From: Cymbomonas tetramitiformis
Lineage: Eukaryota; Chlorophyta; Pyramimonadophyceae; Pyramimonadales; Pyramimonadaceae
NCBI GenBank assembly: GCA_001247695.2
Contig: LGRX02014829.1
Coordinates: 1 to 19,871 of the forward strand
DNA length: 19,871 nucleotides
Direction of reading: 5' to 3'
This document shows, piece after piece, positions 8,806 through 17,674 of the stretch (its first letter is position 1; every line of letters starts with the position of its first letter). The translations under genes and the position numbers were made by a program. Under the pieces are notes generated by a model. The model was given only the letters and a program-made list of their open reading frames with translations, was not told the DNA's origin and made no database searches.

Positions 8806-9175
8806 TCATTGCTCAAGTGTGCATAGTGGTGCTCTACTGCAATCATTGGTGCTTTTCTGCAAGGCACCATGCATGCGCCCTACACCACTAAACAAACACT
8901 CCACACCTGCAGAGCTACCTGGTGGTGCATGGAACTGCCTACTCATTTTGAACAAGTGTGGCAGTGTCGCCTTACGCCCGATCCACCACAGACTCCAATA
9001 GGACAGAGGAACGCGGCGCATCAGGCATGTCCAAATAGCGGGCTAGCTCATCACCATCGGCGCAAGGCACCACTACCTCGGCAAACTCGTCTTCCTCATT
9101 TCCGTTCAACAGATCAAATCCGTTGGAATTGATTGTGAGCCGTGCCCGTTGTGCTGCAGGGGGGTCCCACCGAAA
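8806..9175 (-). pseudogene. hAT-family transposase C-terminal (dimerisation) fragment
   Basis: The minus strand encodes, in frame from 9175, RWDPPAAQRARL, then an acidic NEEDEFAEVV stretch and DGDELARYLDMPDAP. In the neighbouring frame it then encodes SLWWIGRKATLPHLFKMSRQ and PPGSSAGVECLFSGVGRMH, with a stop at 8806. This is the typical order of the hAT dimerisation domain: acidic linker, RYL, L-x-WW, LP-x-L--M-RQ, P-x-SSAG-E-x-FS-x-G. A frameshift lies between about 8975 and 9010. The catalytic DDE part is absent and stops occur immediately upstream, so this is a dead fragment. It sits between two CGAT-rich blocks, which may be part of the same inserted DNA. Confidence 0.78.
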
Positions 9176-9420
9176 TTATCGATGGGAAACCGATACCTGG
9201 TCATAATTCATCGAACGATACCGATATTTTGAATTCATCTAACCGATCGATAGGGATGATACGACTCGAAATATCGATGAATACTAATTGCTAGATTTTT
9301 CTATGTAGCGTAATCGATCGATACCGATTATGCGCGTAGGCTGATCGATCGATGATGATAGTGACCGATTTTCGGTCGATACACCGATAGATCTAACTAT
9401 CGGCGTAATCGATACCGAGC
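9170..9420. repeat. CGATACCGATA/ATCGATCGAT-rich block, right of hAT remnant
   Basis: Same word usage as 8410-8740 (TAATCGATCGATACCGATTA, CCGATCGATAGGGATGATA). Together the two blocks flank the hAT fragment. Confidence 0.6.
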
Positions 9421-10056
9421 CTTGATCTTCGCGAGGCCGTGGATGGGCTCAGCCCGGTCCGGCGGACTTCATGTGACACCCGGTGGAGCGTCATCCTGAT
9501 TGCGAGGGCGTGAGTGCTCTGAGAGGAAAGCATTTTGATGAACAGGAGCTAGGTCCGAGTGAGCATAACTCGGGTTTGGAGTTGCTGTCGTACGTGATGA
9601 CGTGGCTGTCGTGCTGCTGAATGACTGATTGTGGTGTTTTGGGGTAACGTAGTGGCTGAAACGCTGTGGGTGGCGTCTGTGGTCGCTGTGCGGAGGTGCT
9701 GTTGTCGTGACGGGCCGTACTGTCGTGCTTTGGTGTTTTGGGGTATTATTGTACGTGTGAAAAGTGCCATCGGGCGAATAATTGATTGTGAGGAAGGGGG
9801 TTGTCTGATGGGCGTTGCAGCAGTCGGGGGTTTCACGGAGGCTCGTTCTCGTAAGGGGGATGGACCTGTGAGGTTCGCCCTTGTAAGGGAAGCAGTCAGT
9901 GAGGACCGTACTCCTGAGAGGTGCGGCCAAAGAGGTTCGTGCTCGCGAGGGGGGAAGGCGTCACTAAGGCTCGCCCTCATGCGTGTGCTGTGGCGATTTG
10001 GGGCGCAAGCTAGGCATATGCCGGCGTGTGCTTTCCTGGGGCCGTGCTGAAGCGCG
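9421..10056. other. No gene seen
   Basis: Plus and minus frames of 140-150 codons overlap here, Thr/His/Pro-rich on the minus strand, with no domain. GTGTTTTGGGGTA occurs twice (about 9635 and 9732), hinting at an old local duplication. Confidence 0.4.
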
Positions 10057-10556
10057 ATTTATATCCGAAGGGTGACTGGCTGGCCTGGGAGCGCTGGTGG
10101 TACCTGAGTACGAAAGCGGGGCGATGGCGTGACCGAGTGGGAAATAACGGGTATAACGGGTATAACCGGTATAACCGGTATAACTAGTATAACCGGTATA
10201 ACGGGTATAACTGGTTGAGCGAGACGGGGTTAGCCGACTGGGGAAAAATGGTGCTGCAGGGTGGGGGAAAACGGTGATAACTGAGCGTGAACGTGGGTAT
10301 GGGCGAGCTTTATATCTGAAGGGTGACTGGCTGGCCTGGGAGCGCTGGTGGTACCTGAGTACGAAAGCGGGGCGATGGCGTGACCGAGTGGGAAATAACG
10401 GGTATAACGGGTATAACTGGTATAACCGGTATAACTAGTATAACCGGTATAACGGGTATAATAACTGGTTGAGCGAGACGGGGTTAGCCGACTGGGGAAA
10501 AATGGTGCTGCAGAGTGGGGGAAAACGGTGATAACTGAGCGGGAACGTGGGTATAA
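10057..10556. repeat. 251-bp direct duplication containing a 9-bp minisatellite
   Basis: Copy 1 is about 10057-10301 and copy 2 about 10309-10556, offset 251 bp, nearly identical (GGTGACTGGC at 10071 and 10322). Inside each, a 9-bp unit GGGTATAAC/CGGTATAAC repeats about seven times (near 10149-10215 and 10400-10462). Copy 2 has a 3-bp insertion in the minisatellite. Confidence 0.9.
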
Positions 10557-10646
10557 TTTGCCTGAGGGGTGACAGGGGTGTGGCGGAGCTGGGACAGCGG
10601 GGGGGCGACCCTGTCGGGGGCTGCAACGGGGTCCCCCCCCTGACCC

Positions 10647-10800
10647 CAGGGTTGGGCGTGTCCATAGTTGTGACAAGTACTGTGTAGTCCTGCTCTGTTT
10701 CAATCTTGGCAGCAAGAACTGCAAAGGGCTCCTTAGGTTTCATGATGTAGGATGGCCGGCAGGCCTTTGTGACACTGCTTTCTGTTTCCACCTCTCTCCT
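10647..10800 (-). CDS. Possible short coding fragment, unidentified
   Basis: Minus-strand frame with balanced composition, for example KPKEPFAVLAAKIETEQDYT then VLVTTMDTPNPG. Past about 10650 the frame becomes low-complexity and runs into the minisatellite, so only the first ~50 codons are of interest. There is no ATG at its start (GTG at 10791) and no domain is recognised. It could be an exon, a retroelement scrap, or chance. Confidence 0.2.
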
Positions 10801-10889
10801 TCTGGAGGAGGTGGTGTCACGGAGAGACTGACTTACCCCCCCCCCACTATAAGGTGAGGGGCCTGTCTCTTGCTGTCCCCCTTTGGAGA

Positions 10890-10894
10890 GTAGT
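10890..10894. repeat. Target-site duplication GTAGT, left
   Basis: GTAGT directly precedes the TGTTGG start of the left LTR and is repeated exactly after the right LTR (15252-15256). Five bases is the usual size for Ty1/copia and Ty3/gypsy integration. Confidence 0.92.
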
Positions 10895-11076
10895 TGTTGG
10901 ATATACCCCTAGGACTCGGGATATATTCACTCAGTGATAAGTTTTCTCAGAATGTAATAAAGTTCATAAGTTAACCCGATATAACGGGCATAAACAGTTA
11001 GGGTTCGGGTTCGGGTGACAGTCATACACACTACTATAGGAAGAGTCACAAAGCGAGCGGTGTGACTGTTCCAGCA
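10895..11076 (-). repeat. LTR, left (3' LTR in coding orientation)
   Basis: 182 bp, TG...CA ends. Contains GTTAGGGTTCGGGTTCGGGT, which resembles telomeric sequence, and TATAACGGGCATAA, which resembles the nearby 9-bp minisatellite. Only difference from the other LTR: AAGTTCATAAG here, AAGTTGATAAG there. Confidence 0.93.
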
Positions 11077-11290
11077 CACCACCTAGTGTGGTGACTGGCT
11101 AGCCGAAAGTGAAACCTGTGAACAAACACCATCTACAGCGGTGGAAATCGGGCCCTAAGGGAAGGCCTGTCCTTTCTGGCAGGGCGGTTCCCAGTCAAGA
11201 GTTGTAAACCTGAAACCGGTCCGTGATCGGACCCTTCTGCACATACAGCTACGGTCAATCTCACTGTGCAGGAGCGGCATGATTAACTTC

Positions 11291-12412
11291 CTAGCCACTA
11301 GTTGGCGGTGGCACTGCTGTGCCGGCCCGCAGCACAGTCATGGTGCCGTGAATTGAAGATGTCGATGCCGTGATTGAATCATTCGTAGAGCTCCAGAAGA
11401 AATCTGAAAGGTCTCGATCGTCGTGCGAGGGATCCTCCCCGTCCTCCTCGTCAGTAGTCGGTCCCGGTGAGTAGTCCGGTGACGGTGGTGCATCCCAATA
11501 CAGCGGTGAAGTGGGCGGGACCGGGAGTGGAGGTACCGGGATGTAAAGCCCGATTGGTGCATTGTGAAGGCCTTGCCGAGCACGGTGCCGGCCGTGCCGG
11601 CGCGGTGAAATAGCAACCGGTGCCGCAGAAGTGAATGCAGGCTCGCTGGTGGTCGCCTCGGCAGCACCACCGACCTCCAGGCCGGTGTGGTCCGGTGCAC
11701 ATGCCTCGCCAAGAGTGGCAGCCGAGATTGGCGCCGCGGTGGTGCAAACACAGAAGAGAGCACACACCATCACCGCAATCGCCGAAGAGCGGCCAAACCC
11801 CCAAGGCGGTGCACCGCATCCCCGACGAGATGTTAGAGGCTGCGGGACCGCATCCTCACCGTCAATAGGGTCATACCCAGCTGCAGACCCGTCCGCGTCG
11901 CCGTCGCAAGAGTCGGTCTCCGACCCGGCGTGCATGTACCGCATCGCCAAGCCCTTGCCCTCAGCCGTGATCGAGAGTCCCCCCATCCGCGCGATCCGGT
12001 CCGCAAAGCAGAGGTCGGGCTCGTGCGCGTGCATGGGGTCCACCGGCATCATGTCATCGGCGTCGGACGCCGCCGACTCGTCCGGGCAAACATGCGTGAT
12101 TGCCGCCGGCGGTGGCGCCGGCGGTGCGTCCTCGCGGACATGCGTGCAAGCGGCAGCCGAGATCCCGCTCTCGACACCACCGACCGTGAAGCCGCCCATG
12201 TGGGTGGCAGGCTGGCAGTAGGGCAGGAATTCCTGCAACGCACCGTCTTCCCGCTCCGGCTCGATCCCGAAGGAACACGCCGAAACGCCGTCGAGCATCT
12301 CCGGCTTGCCCCCCGCCAGAAGGCAGAGCGCATCGAACCGCTCGCCGTCGTTGGCTACTATCCCGAGATCCTTGTGGGAGGACCTAGAACGCTCTAGATC
12401 CTCCCACAAGGA
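11291..12412 (-). CDS. Second ORF of the LTR element, unknown function, one hydrophobic segment
   Basis: An open frame of about 373 codons with a stop (TGA) just upstream at 12413-12415. No ATG occurs before residue ~39 (MLDG), so the start is uncertain and the frame may once have continued from Gag. Residues ~20-90 are Cys-containing (DALCLLAGGKPEMLDG, HMGGFTVGGVE). ~94-135 is Ala/Pro/acidic. ~208-231 is a hydrophobic stretch (IAVMVCALFCVCTTAAP) able to span a membrane. The C-terminus is Pro-rich, then strongly acidic (TTDEEDGEDPSHDDRD). No protease, polymerase or integrase motif. It could be a Gag C-terminal extension, a degenerate protein, or an envelope-like third ORF; the last is only a guess from the single hydrophobic segment. 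Confidence 0.45.
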   Translation of the reverse strand, partial: SLWEDLERSRSSHKDLGIVANDGERFDALCLLAGGKPEMLDGVSACSFGIEPEREDGALQEFLPYCQPATHMGGFTVGGVESGISAAACTHVREDAPPAPPPAAITHVCPDESAASDADDMMPVDPMHAHEPDLCFADRIARMGGLSITAEGKGLAMRYMHAGSETDSCDGDADGSAAGYDPIDGEDAVPQPLTSRRGCGAPPWGFGRSSAIAVMVCALFCVCTTAAPISAATLGEACAPDHTGLEVGGAAEATTSEPAFTSAAPVAISPRRHGRHRARQGLHNAPIGLYIPVPPLPVPPTSPLYWDAPPSPDYSPGPTTDEEDGEDPSHDDRDLSDFFWSSTNDSITASTSSIHGTMTVLRAGTAVPPPTSG

Positions 12413-13398
12413 TCACTTTTTCAATAATTTATTTAGGCGCCCCACGAGCTTTCTACAAGTCAACACCAAGGAATACTTTCCACATGGGACCTATACTAAG
12501 TAGTATGGTGCGTGGTTTGACGAGAATCCATCATATATACTCCTAGCTAATGCATTTATAGCATGCCCCAACCAAATTTTGAACTGCTACGCCTTTTAAA
12601 GCTTCAAAAGCGGGGTGTATCTTCCATAATTTTTTGCCAATCGTATATCGATCCTTTGCCACCATAGACGTGATATATCTCAAGGTATGCATGTATATTA
12701 ATCATGTTTGGGTCAAAATACGACTTGGATAATGTATATTGGACACATCACACGAACGCGGTCACATGGGTAAGATATACACATTCCTTAAGTATGGGGA
12801 TAATTTCGCATTTTGGGCGTGAGTCTTGGTCCATTTTAAGCTTTAAGGTTAGATCTTTGCCTTGGTGAGCACTTCAGTACTTTAATATGACTTCAAAGTC
12901 TCCTTGGGATTTTTTGGGGATTTTTTTAACGGTTAGAACTACCGCTAGAGGTTCTAGAATACGATTTTCAGACCCTGATAATGTTGGAAATGTTGAATTT
13001 CGACGGTACTGCACCATGGCATGCGCATATGCGGCGATTAATCCGGCTGATATGATATCAAAGGGCTTACAAAATTAGTTTTGGTCATATTCTCGAGGGT
13101 TAACAACATACGCACCAACCCGAGCTCGTGTAGCAAGGCCTAGAGTTGTCGGTACCCTAGATCCTTGTGGTAGGATCTAGCATTTTGATTAAATTTCTGT
13201 GAAAGCACCCACCCAAACCACGCTAAGATTAAAGGTCAAACCATCGACATTTCAAGCAAAGTAATGTTATAGATAATTCAAAAGGTTCATAAATATTGCC
13301 CCAAAGCATATGCCGGGTCACTATATACGACACACAAGGTCGCCATGCCCATTTGCGCTAGATTCTTGTGGGAGGATCTGGATTAAGGATAGTAGCCA
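12352..13398. repeat. Noncoding AT-richer insert between the two ORFs, with inverted repeats
   Basis: TGGCTACTATCC at 12352-12363 and its complement GGATAGTAGCCA at 13387-13398 bound a segment that is clearly lower in GC than the ORFs either side. Just inside each end lies AGATCC/GGATCT. A motif of the form CTAGATCCT-N6-AGGATCTAG recurs at 12367-12387, inverted at 12394-12414, at 13157-13180 and at 13358-13379. The first two make a ~48-bp hairpin. No coding frame over 63 codons. It may be a nested nonautonomous element or a structural/packaging region of the retroelement. Confidence 0.6.
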
Positions 13399-14675
13399 TC
13401 GTGCTCGTCCATGGCCGTCTGAAACTGCTCCGCCAGCAAGTCGTTCTCGATGTCACCGAGGGAGAAGCTGTGGAAGCTTCCCCCAGCGCCGTGCTTGCCG
13501 CCGTTCGGGCAGTCGCGGTGCCAGTGGCGGGCCTCGTCCTTCTTGCACGTTGAATTTTGGCAGAATGGAATGAAGTCGCCGCTGCCTTTGTGGAAAGCAA
13601 CGCGCTTCCTCACCTGCGACTGCGGCCAGTTTCCCCCCGTCGGGAGGTCACCTGCCGCAAAACGAACACCGGAGCCGCCTCCCCCGTTGCCGATCTTGTT
13701 CTTGTCCGCCCGCGGGGTAAAACCCCGCCCGTTGACCTTGTCCGTGAGGACCTTCAGCTGCCGCTTCACGTCGAGGATGATGGCCGTGAGGTCGGACAGC
13801 TGCGAGGTGTCGCCGTCAGTGGCCACGGCCGCTGCGGACAGGGCGAACGAGGCAGTGTGCGTACCGGCTGCCACGTGTCGGGCGTAGCACTCGAGGACCC
13901 ATTGCTGAATGGTGAGGAGGTCCACGGCTGCCCGCTGTTGGTGTGTGATGAAGAGCCGTGACACCACCGGCGTGTAGAATCCCGGGTCCAGCGCCGCGAG
14001 GAACAGCTCCTTCACCTCGTCATCGTCGAGAGTGTTGCGCCTCTTGGCAGACCGCAAGGCCGCGTTGAAGTCCGTGATGGACTCGGACGGGTCGGTGTGG
14101 GCCTTAAACCGGACGCCAAGTAGGTCCGATGTCCCCTGGAAGGGTGCACCGGAGTCCAGCAGACGCCGTGCGAGCTCCAGCAGGGCCCGCTTGCCGTCCA
14201 GAGGGTGCAAGGTCGCAGATGCCTCGAGCCAGTCACCCGCTGGAGAGGCGGGAGACACGATGAGCTCGAGAGTTGAGAAGAGGAGCTTGTTGGCCTCGGG
14301 TCGCACGGCCAACGTGGAGTCCTCCAAGTCGAACATAGGGGCAAACAGCGCGTCCTCGGCCTCGAATGCCTCCTGGAGAGCAGGCACCAGCTTGGAGAGG
14401 AGCACCTGAGCGTTCGACTCCGTACCCGTAAATCGGTCATGCTTGTCGGGAAAGCATTTCCGGATGACGTGCTTCGCCACGCTCTCGTCGAAGCGCTCAC
14501 GCGTGAGCGAGCGAACACCCGCCAAGAAAACGGCTTGGGCGGAGTTCGCAGCTGGCGCACCAGCGGGCGCCGGCGTAGCCGGCGTGACGGAATTACGTGC
14601 GGCAGCGGAGTCGAAAATTGTAGCTAGCGAGCGTCGGCGTGACGCCATACTTGAGGTCAATCTAGTCGCAACCAT
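13383..14675 (-). CDS. gag: Gag (capsid and zinc knuckle) of the LTR element, 430 aa
   Basis: Gag forms the virus-like particle that packages the element's RNA. Residues ~165-265 form a typical retrotransposon capsid region (SESITDFNAALRSAKRR, DDDEVKELFLAALDPGFY). 294-315 could be a short coiled coil (LTAIILDVKRQLKVL), followed by a Gly-rich basic linker. The knuckle is C372-x4-C377-x6-H384-x4-C389 (H386 is an alternative ligand), wider than the classic C-x2-C-x4-H-x4-C. I chose the ATG at 14675 (MVATRL); 14648 (MASRRRS) is also possible. The frame is open up to 14936 but that part reads like leader. It ends at a TAA in the inverted-repeat end of the insert. No frameshift, so it may be functional. 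Confidence 0.82.
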   Translation of the reverse strand: MVATRLTSSMASRRRSLATIFDSAAARNSVTPATPAPAGAPAANSAQAVFLAGVRSLTRERFDESVAKHVIRKCFPDKHDRFTGTESNAQVLLSKLVPALQEAFEAEDALFAPMFDLEDSTLAVRPEANKLLFSTLELIVSPASPAGDWLEASATLHPLDGKRALLELARRLLDSGAPFQGTSDLLGVRFKAHTDPSESITDFNAALRSAKRRNTLDDDEVKELFLAALDPGFYTPVVSRLFITHQQRAAVDLLTIQQWVLECYARHVAAGTHTASFALSAAAVATDGDTSQLSDLTAIILDVKRQLKVLTDKVNGRGFTPRADKNKIGNGGGGSGVRFAAGDLPTGGNWPQSQVRKRVAFHKGSGDFIPFCQNSTCKKDEARHWHRDCPNGGKHGAGGSFHSFSLGDIENDLLAEQFQTAMDEHDGYYP

Positions 14676-15069
14676 GATGTAGAAGACTATAGAGACGAAG
14701 TGAGGGTAAATGCGGCGAGGAACGGAAGGAGCGGCGGCCAAAAGTCGTAAGGCGGTTGTCGAGGAAAAGAAGGAAAGCTGCGGCGTAAAAGTTTCCCCAA
14801 ACGTGCATGTGGATTTAACAACGCGGCCAAGGAACTTGGTGTCGGATCCGACCAAAATTCCAACGTCTACCAACGCGTACAGTAGTACGGGAAAATCAAG
14901 CAGCCACGAGCCCGAGCTCTCCGTAAGTCCAATCAACCAGTCATGTAACTAGGCCATACCGCTCCGCCGCGCCTCTAGTGGAGCCCCTCACTCCATCTCA
15001 AGCGTCGGTGTTTAGCCTGACATGGCCAAACTACGCAGTGTCTAAATAAAGAGTGAGTGGGGCCAAACC
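14676..15069 (-). other. 5' leader of the LTR element
   Basis: About 390 bp between the 5' LTR and Gag. It would hold the primer-binding and packaging sites. No separate gene is supported here. Confidence 0.5.
15051..15065 (-). promoter_or_regulatory. Candidate primer-binding site
   Basis: On the minus strand, four bases inside the 5' LTR, TGGCCCCACTCACTC starts with the TGG expected to pair with a tRNA CCA end. The matching tRNA cannot be named from the window alone. Confidence 0.4.
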
Positions 15070-15251
15070 TGTTGGATATACCCCTAGGACTCGGGATATA
15101 TTCACTCAGTGATAAGTTTTCTCAGAATGTAATAAAGTTGATAAGTTAACCCGATATAACGGGCATAAACAGTTAGGGTTCGGGTTCGGGTGACAGTCAT
15201 ACACACTACTATAGGAAGAGTCACAAAGCGAGCGGTGTGACTGTTCCAGCA
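15070..15251 (-). repeat. LTR, right (5' LTR in coding orientation)
   Basis: Second 182-bp LTR, 181/182 identical to the left one. As the 5' LTR it should carry the promoter for Gag. A clear TATA box is not evident, although CTTTATTACAT is present on the coding strand. Confidence 0.93.
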
Positions 15252-15256
15252 GTAGT
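15252..15256. repeat. Target-site duplication GTAGT, right
   Basis: Exact copy of 10890-10894, immediately after the CCAGCA end of the LTR. Confidence 0.92.
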
Positions 15257-16298
15257 GTCACACGCAACATCCGTCTCGGTAGCTCGGAACACACAGAAGC
15301 ATAAAACCCCTAAGTCTTTTATGTTATCTTAGTATTCCGAAAGCGAAGTGTTCAACTGACTGTGCGTTCTGTGATACATATATATCTGCCTATATATATA
15401 TATATATATATCCCCCACCAGCCGTAGAATCTCACTTCTTATCACCAATTTCAGATGGACCAATGGGAAACGGGGATGTTTTATGGACAGATTTTGAGCA
15501 GGAGCTCGATGAAGATCGAAAGAATCGAACATGCAATAAACATTGCACATTGCACGCAAATCTTTGAAAAAACGCAAAATGAAAAAGCCTCGCGTTAACA
15601 CCGAGGGCGTTAACACGCCCGAACGATAACGGCCCGAATCGATGGTCAAAACAGGGGTATAAAACAACGAAAATGGCGATCTTCCCCTCGGAATCACATA
15701 TGGGTGTTATATATATTTTTCATCAGGGTGATCTAACGGTCATTTTGATACCCTAAAATTCACAATCGGACGACTTCGATTTTTCGAGTGGCGTCTCTAC
15801 ATTTCGCATTTGAATTCCATTTGGATTTGCTCCATACACGATACAGTACGCATAGCAGATAGCTATTAGCTTCACTGGAGGACTAGTCTCTTCCACTCTA
15901 CCGTAGCCCTAGTAGCTGTCGGGCCCCAACTCTTTTGATAACCAATTCCATATTTTAACGGTATCACGCGACGGACCCTATTAATCTACTCCCGTTCCAT
16001 TTGAAACGTGTCCATCTTGATCTTCAACAACAACATCGATCCCTCAAACACAAAGCCTCTGATATGAACGGGAGAACCGGGACGTGAACTCCAGTGACAC
16101 CAGACAAGAGTAGAGCTCTAGAGCTCCACAAATTTCAACTTTGCCTTCTTTCATGGCTAACGATCATAACTGGCATATATTTCTTTAACGATTTTCTTGC
16201 ATCTTATGATATCCGAGAACTCTCTCGGATTTCTGCGCAAACTTTTCTCGTGGTTTTGAGTGCTAACCTGACGAATACCCTGCCTCAGCTCTATTGGA
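15257..16298. other. No gene seen; TA microsatellite
   Basis: AT-rich intergenic DNA. About 15390-15411 is a (TA)n run. GCGTTAACACC/GGCGTTAACACG occurs as a close pair near 15595-15615. A 14-bp perfect palindrome GAGCTCTAGAGCTC lies at 16113-16126. The last part may be promoter or 5' UTR of the EF-hand gene, but no TATA box is convincing. Confidence 0.5.
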
Positions 16299-16794
16299 AT
16301 GAAAAGCCTCTATCTTCTCCTCTCGACCGCATTCCTGCTACAAGCTGCTTCAGTGGAAAGTTTAGGACAAGGGATTCTGCCTTCATTCCAAGAGTTGGAT
16401 TTAGATAAAGATGAGTGTCTCACCCAGTTCGAGTACAAACGGCTCGTGAAATTCTTCCAGTTGTTCCGCGACAGCTTCCCCATGGTCCACGAAACTGCAG
16501 CCTTCTTCCAAGTCGCGCCACTCGCCGATTTCAAAGTTAACGATGGCCACACTCAATTTTTGGGGGTATCCTCTTGTTTCCATTTCCTCTTGCACGCTGA
16601 AGGTCCCAGCTTCTGTATGCACGTTTTGCAGTCAGCATCTCGAACACGAAACACCTAAGGCCGAGGGAATCACAGCGGAAATGCTGACATGTCTCAAACA
16701 TCGCTCTGACTTCTTCAGTTTCCATATGTTTACAGCAAACAAATGCCCTACAGCAAAGTCCCCCGAGGAGCACACAGACGTTCTCCCTAATTAG
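16299..16794 (+). CDS. Secreted EF-hand protein, frame change at a T5G5 homopolymer
   Basis: From ATG 16299 the protein begins with a clear signal peptide (MKSLYLLLSTAFLLQAAS, cleavage about residue 18-20). It then has one canonical EF-hand loop D34-L-D36-K-D38-E-C-L-T-Q-F-E45: Ca ligands at positions 1, 3, 5 and 12, hydrophobic at 8, and Glu in place of the usual Gly at 6. Aromatic helices flank it. At TTTTTGGGGG (16557-16566) the natural reading moves one base, from DGHTQFLG to WGYPLVSISSCTLKVPAS. It then runs to a stop at 16792-16794, with Cys pairs CTFC and CLKH. Total about 165 residues. The shift may be a sequencing error, a real break, or an intron. Likely a calcium-binding secretory or extracellular protein, possibly the first part of the CUB gene downstream. 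Confidence 0.55.
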
Positions 16795-17617
16795 CCCCAA
16801 TTCTTCCTCTCACTCACCAAAGTCGCTGCAGAAGTATGAAGAAGCGCTTGGTTTGTGATACTGCCCCGTGTCCTTATCCCTCTTTGATAATCAAGCTCCG
16901 TTGTGCTTCTAGCTTTCGTTTTTATCACGTTCCTTGATTAAACTTACTTTACTACACACTGTTCACTATATCATGAGGTCTGTTGTGTGAACCGTTCCAC
17001 AAGCCAAGGGCGGTGTCTGGTATTGCAGACTCATCAAGTCTTCTGCAGAACAAACCCTTGCAAACTGCAGACAGAAGTCCGAGCTACTCCCTGCGAGCCG
17101 CTGCGCCAGGTTGTCTTCCTTCGACCCCTTCCCTGCCTCCGAGCGCTCCGACCTCCCTCACCCGGCTCAATATGTCACTGCTGCCTCCGTGCAGGCCTCT
17201 TTCTCCTGATTTCTTCTGAAACTATGCGCAAGATGCCAAGGTTTGTAAGTGTGTGTCGACGCACGTAACGAATGCCGCTGGACTCCCGTTTTAAGCCCTG
17301 CTTGGCGACGCGCTTCCTGGATGCTGGGCAGTTCCTGCTGCAAGCTCTGCCCAGCGTGTGGCGGGCTGAAAGTTAAGGGTTGAAGTGACCACAGGCTCTT
17401 CTTGGCTTCTGCAATCTGTAGTTTGCCCGCAACTTTGTGAAGTGTCAGCTGCCGGTTGCTGCTGCACCATGGCCAGCACCATGCCTGCCCCGGATCAACA
17501 CCACGGCTAGCACCATGCGTGGCCAGAACGTTTTTCACTGGCCTACGGATCGCCAATCTACTTGTTGAGAACCAAGCAGGACTGTGGGACTGCTGCTTGT
17601 TCTTGCGAGATACTTGA
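16795..17617 (+). other. Gap between EF-hand and CUB frames; possible exon at 16991-17209
   Basis: 16991-17209 is open in the same frame as the CUB sequence, without an ATG, and has protein-like composition (WYCRLIKSSAEQTLANCRQK). Two other plus frames are open over the same bases, so this is weak. The rest shows short direct repeats (GGCCAGCACCATGC near 17471 and GGCTAGCACCATGCG near 17504) and no domain. Confidence 0.25.
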
Positions 17618-17674
17618 AGCCCGCGTTGGTTTGCGCGTGCGTGCCGTTTACTTCCAGGTCGCACGTTACGCCAA

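Larger units (their letters stand above)
10895..15251 (-). mobile_element. Complete LTR retrotransposon, Gag-only (TR-GAG-like), 4,357 bp
   Basis: Two 182-bp direct repeats that begin TGTTGG and end CCAGCA bound the element. They differ at one base, and the element is flanked by GTAGT on both sides. Coding strand is minus: Gag, then a second ORF. No protease, reverse transcriptase, RNase H or integrase motif (such as YVDD) is seen in any frame, and the interior is too small to hold a full pol besides these ORFs. It therefore needs a helper element to move. Near-identical LTRs and an intact duplication mean a recent insertion. The pre-insertion site joined 10889 to 15252, in DNA without a recognised gene. 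Confidence 0.9.

Noticed and set aside
10230..10724. Minus-strand frame with YTGYTSYTRY repeats
   Set aside because: A by-product of the 9-bp minisatellite being a multiple of three.
11631..12221. 196-codon plus-strand frame inside the LTR element
   Set aside because: Antisense to the longer minus-strand ORF2, which agrees with the orientation of Gag.
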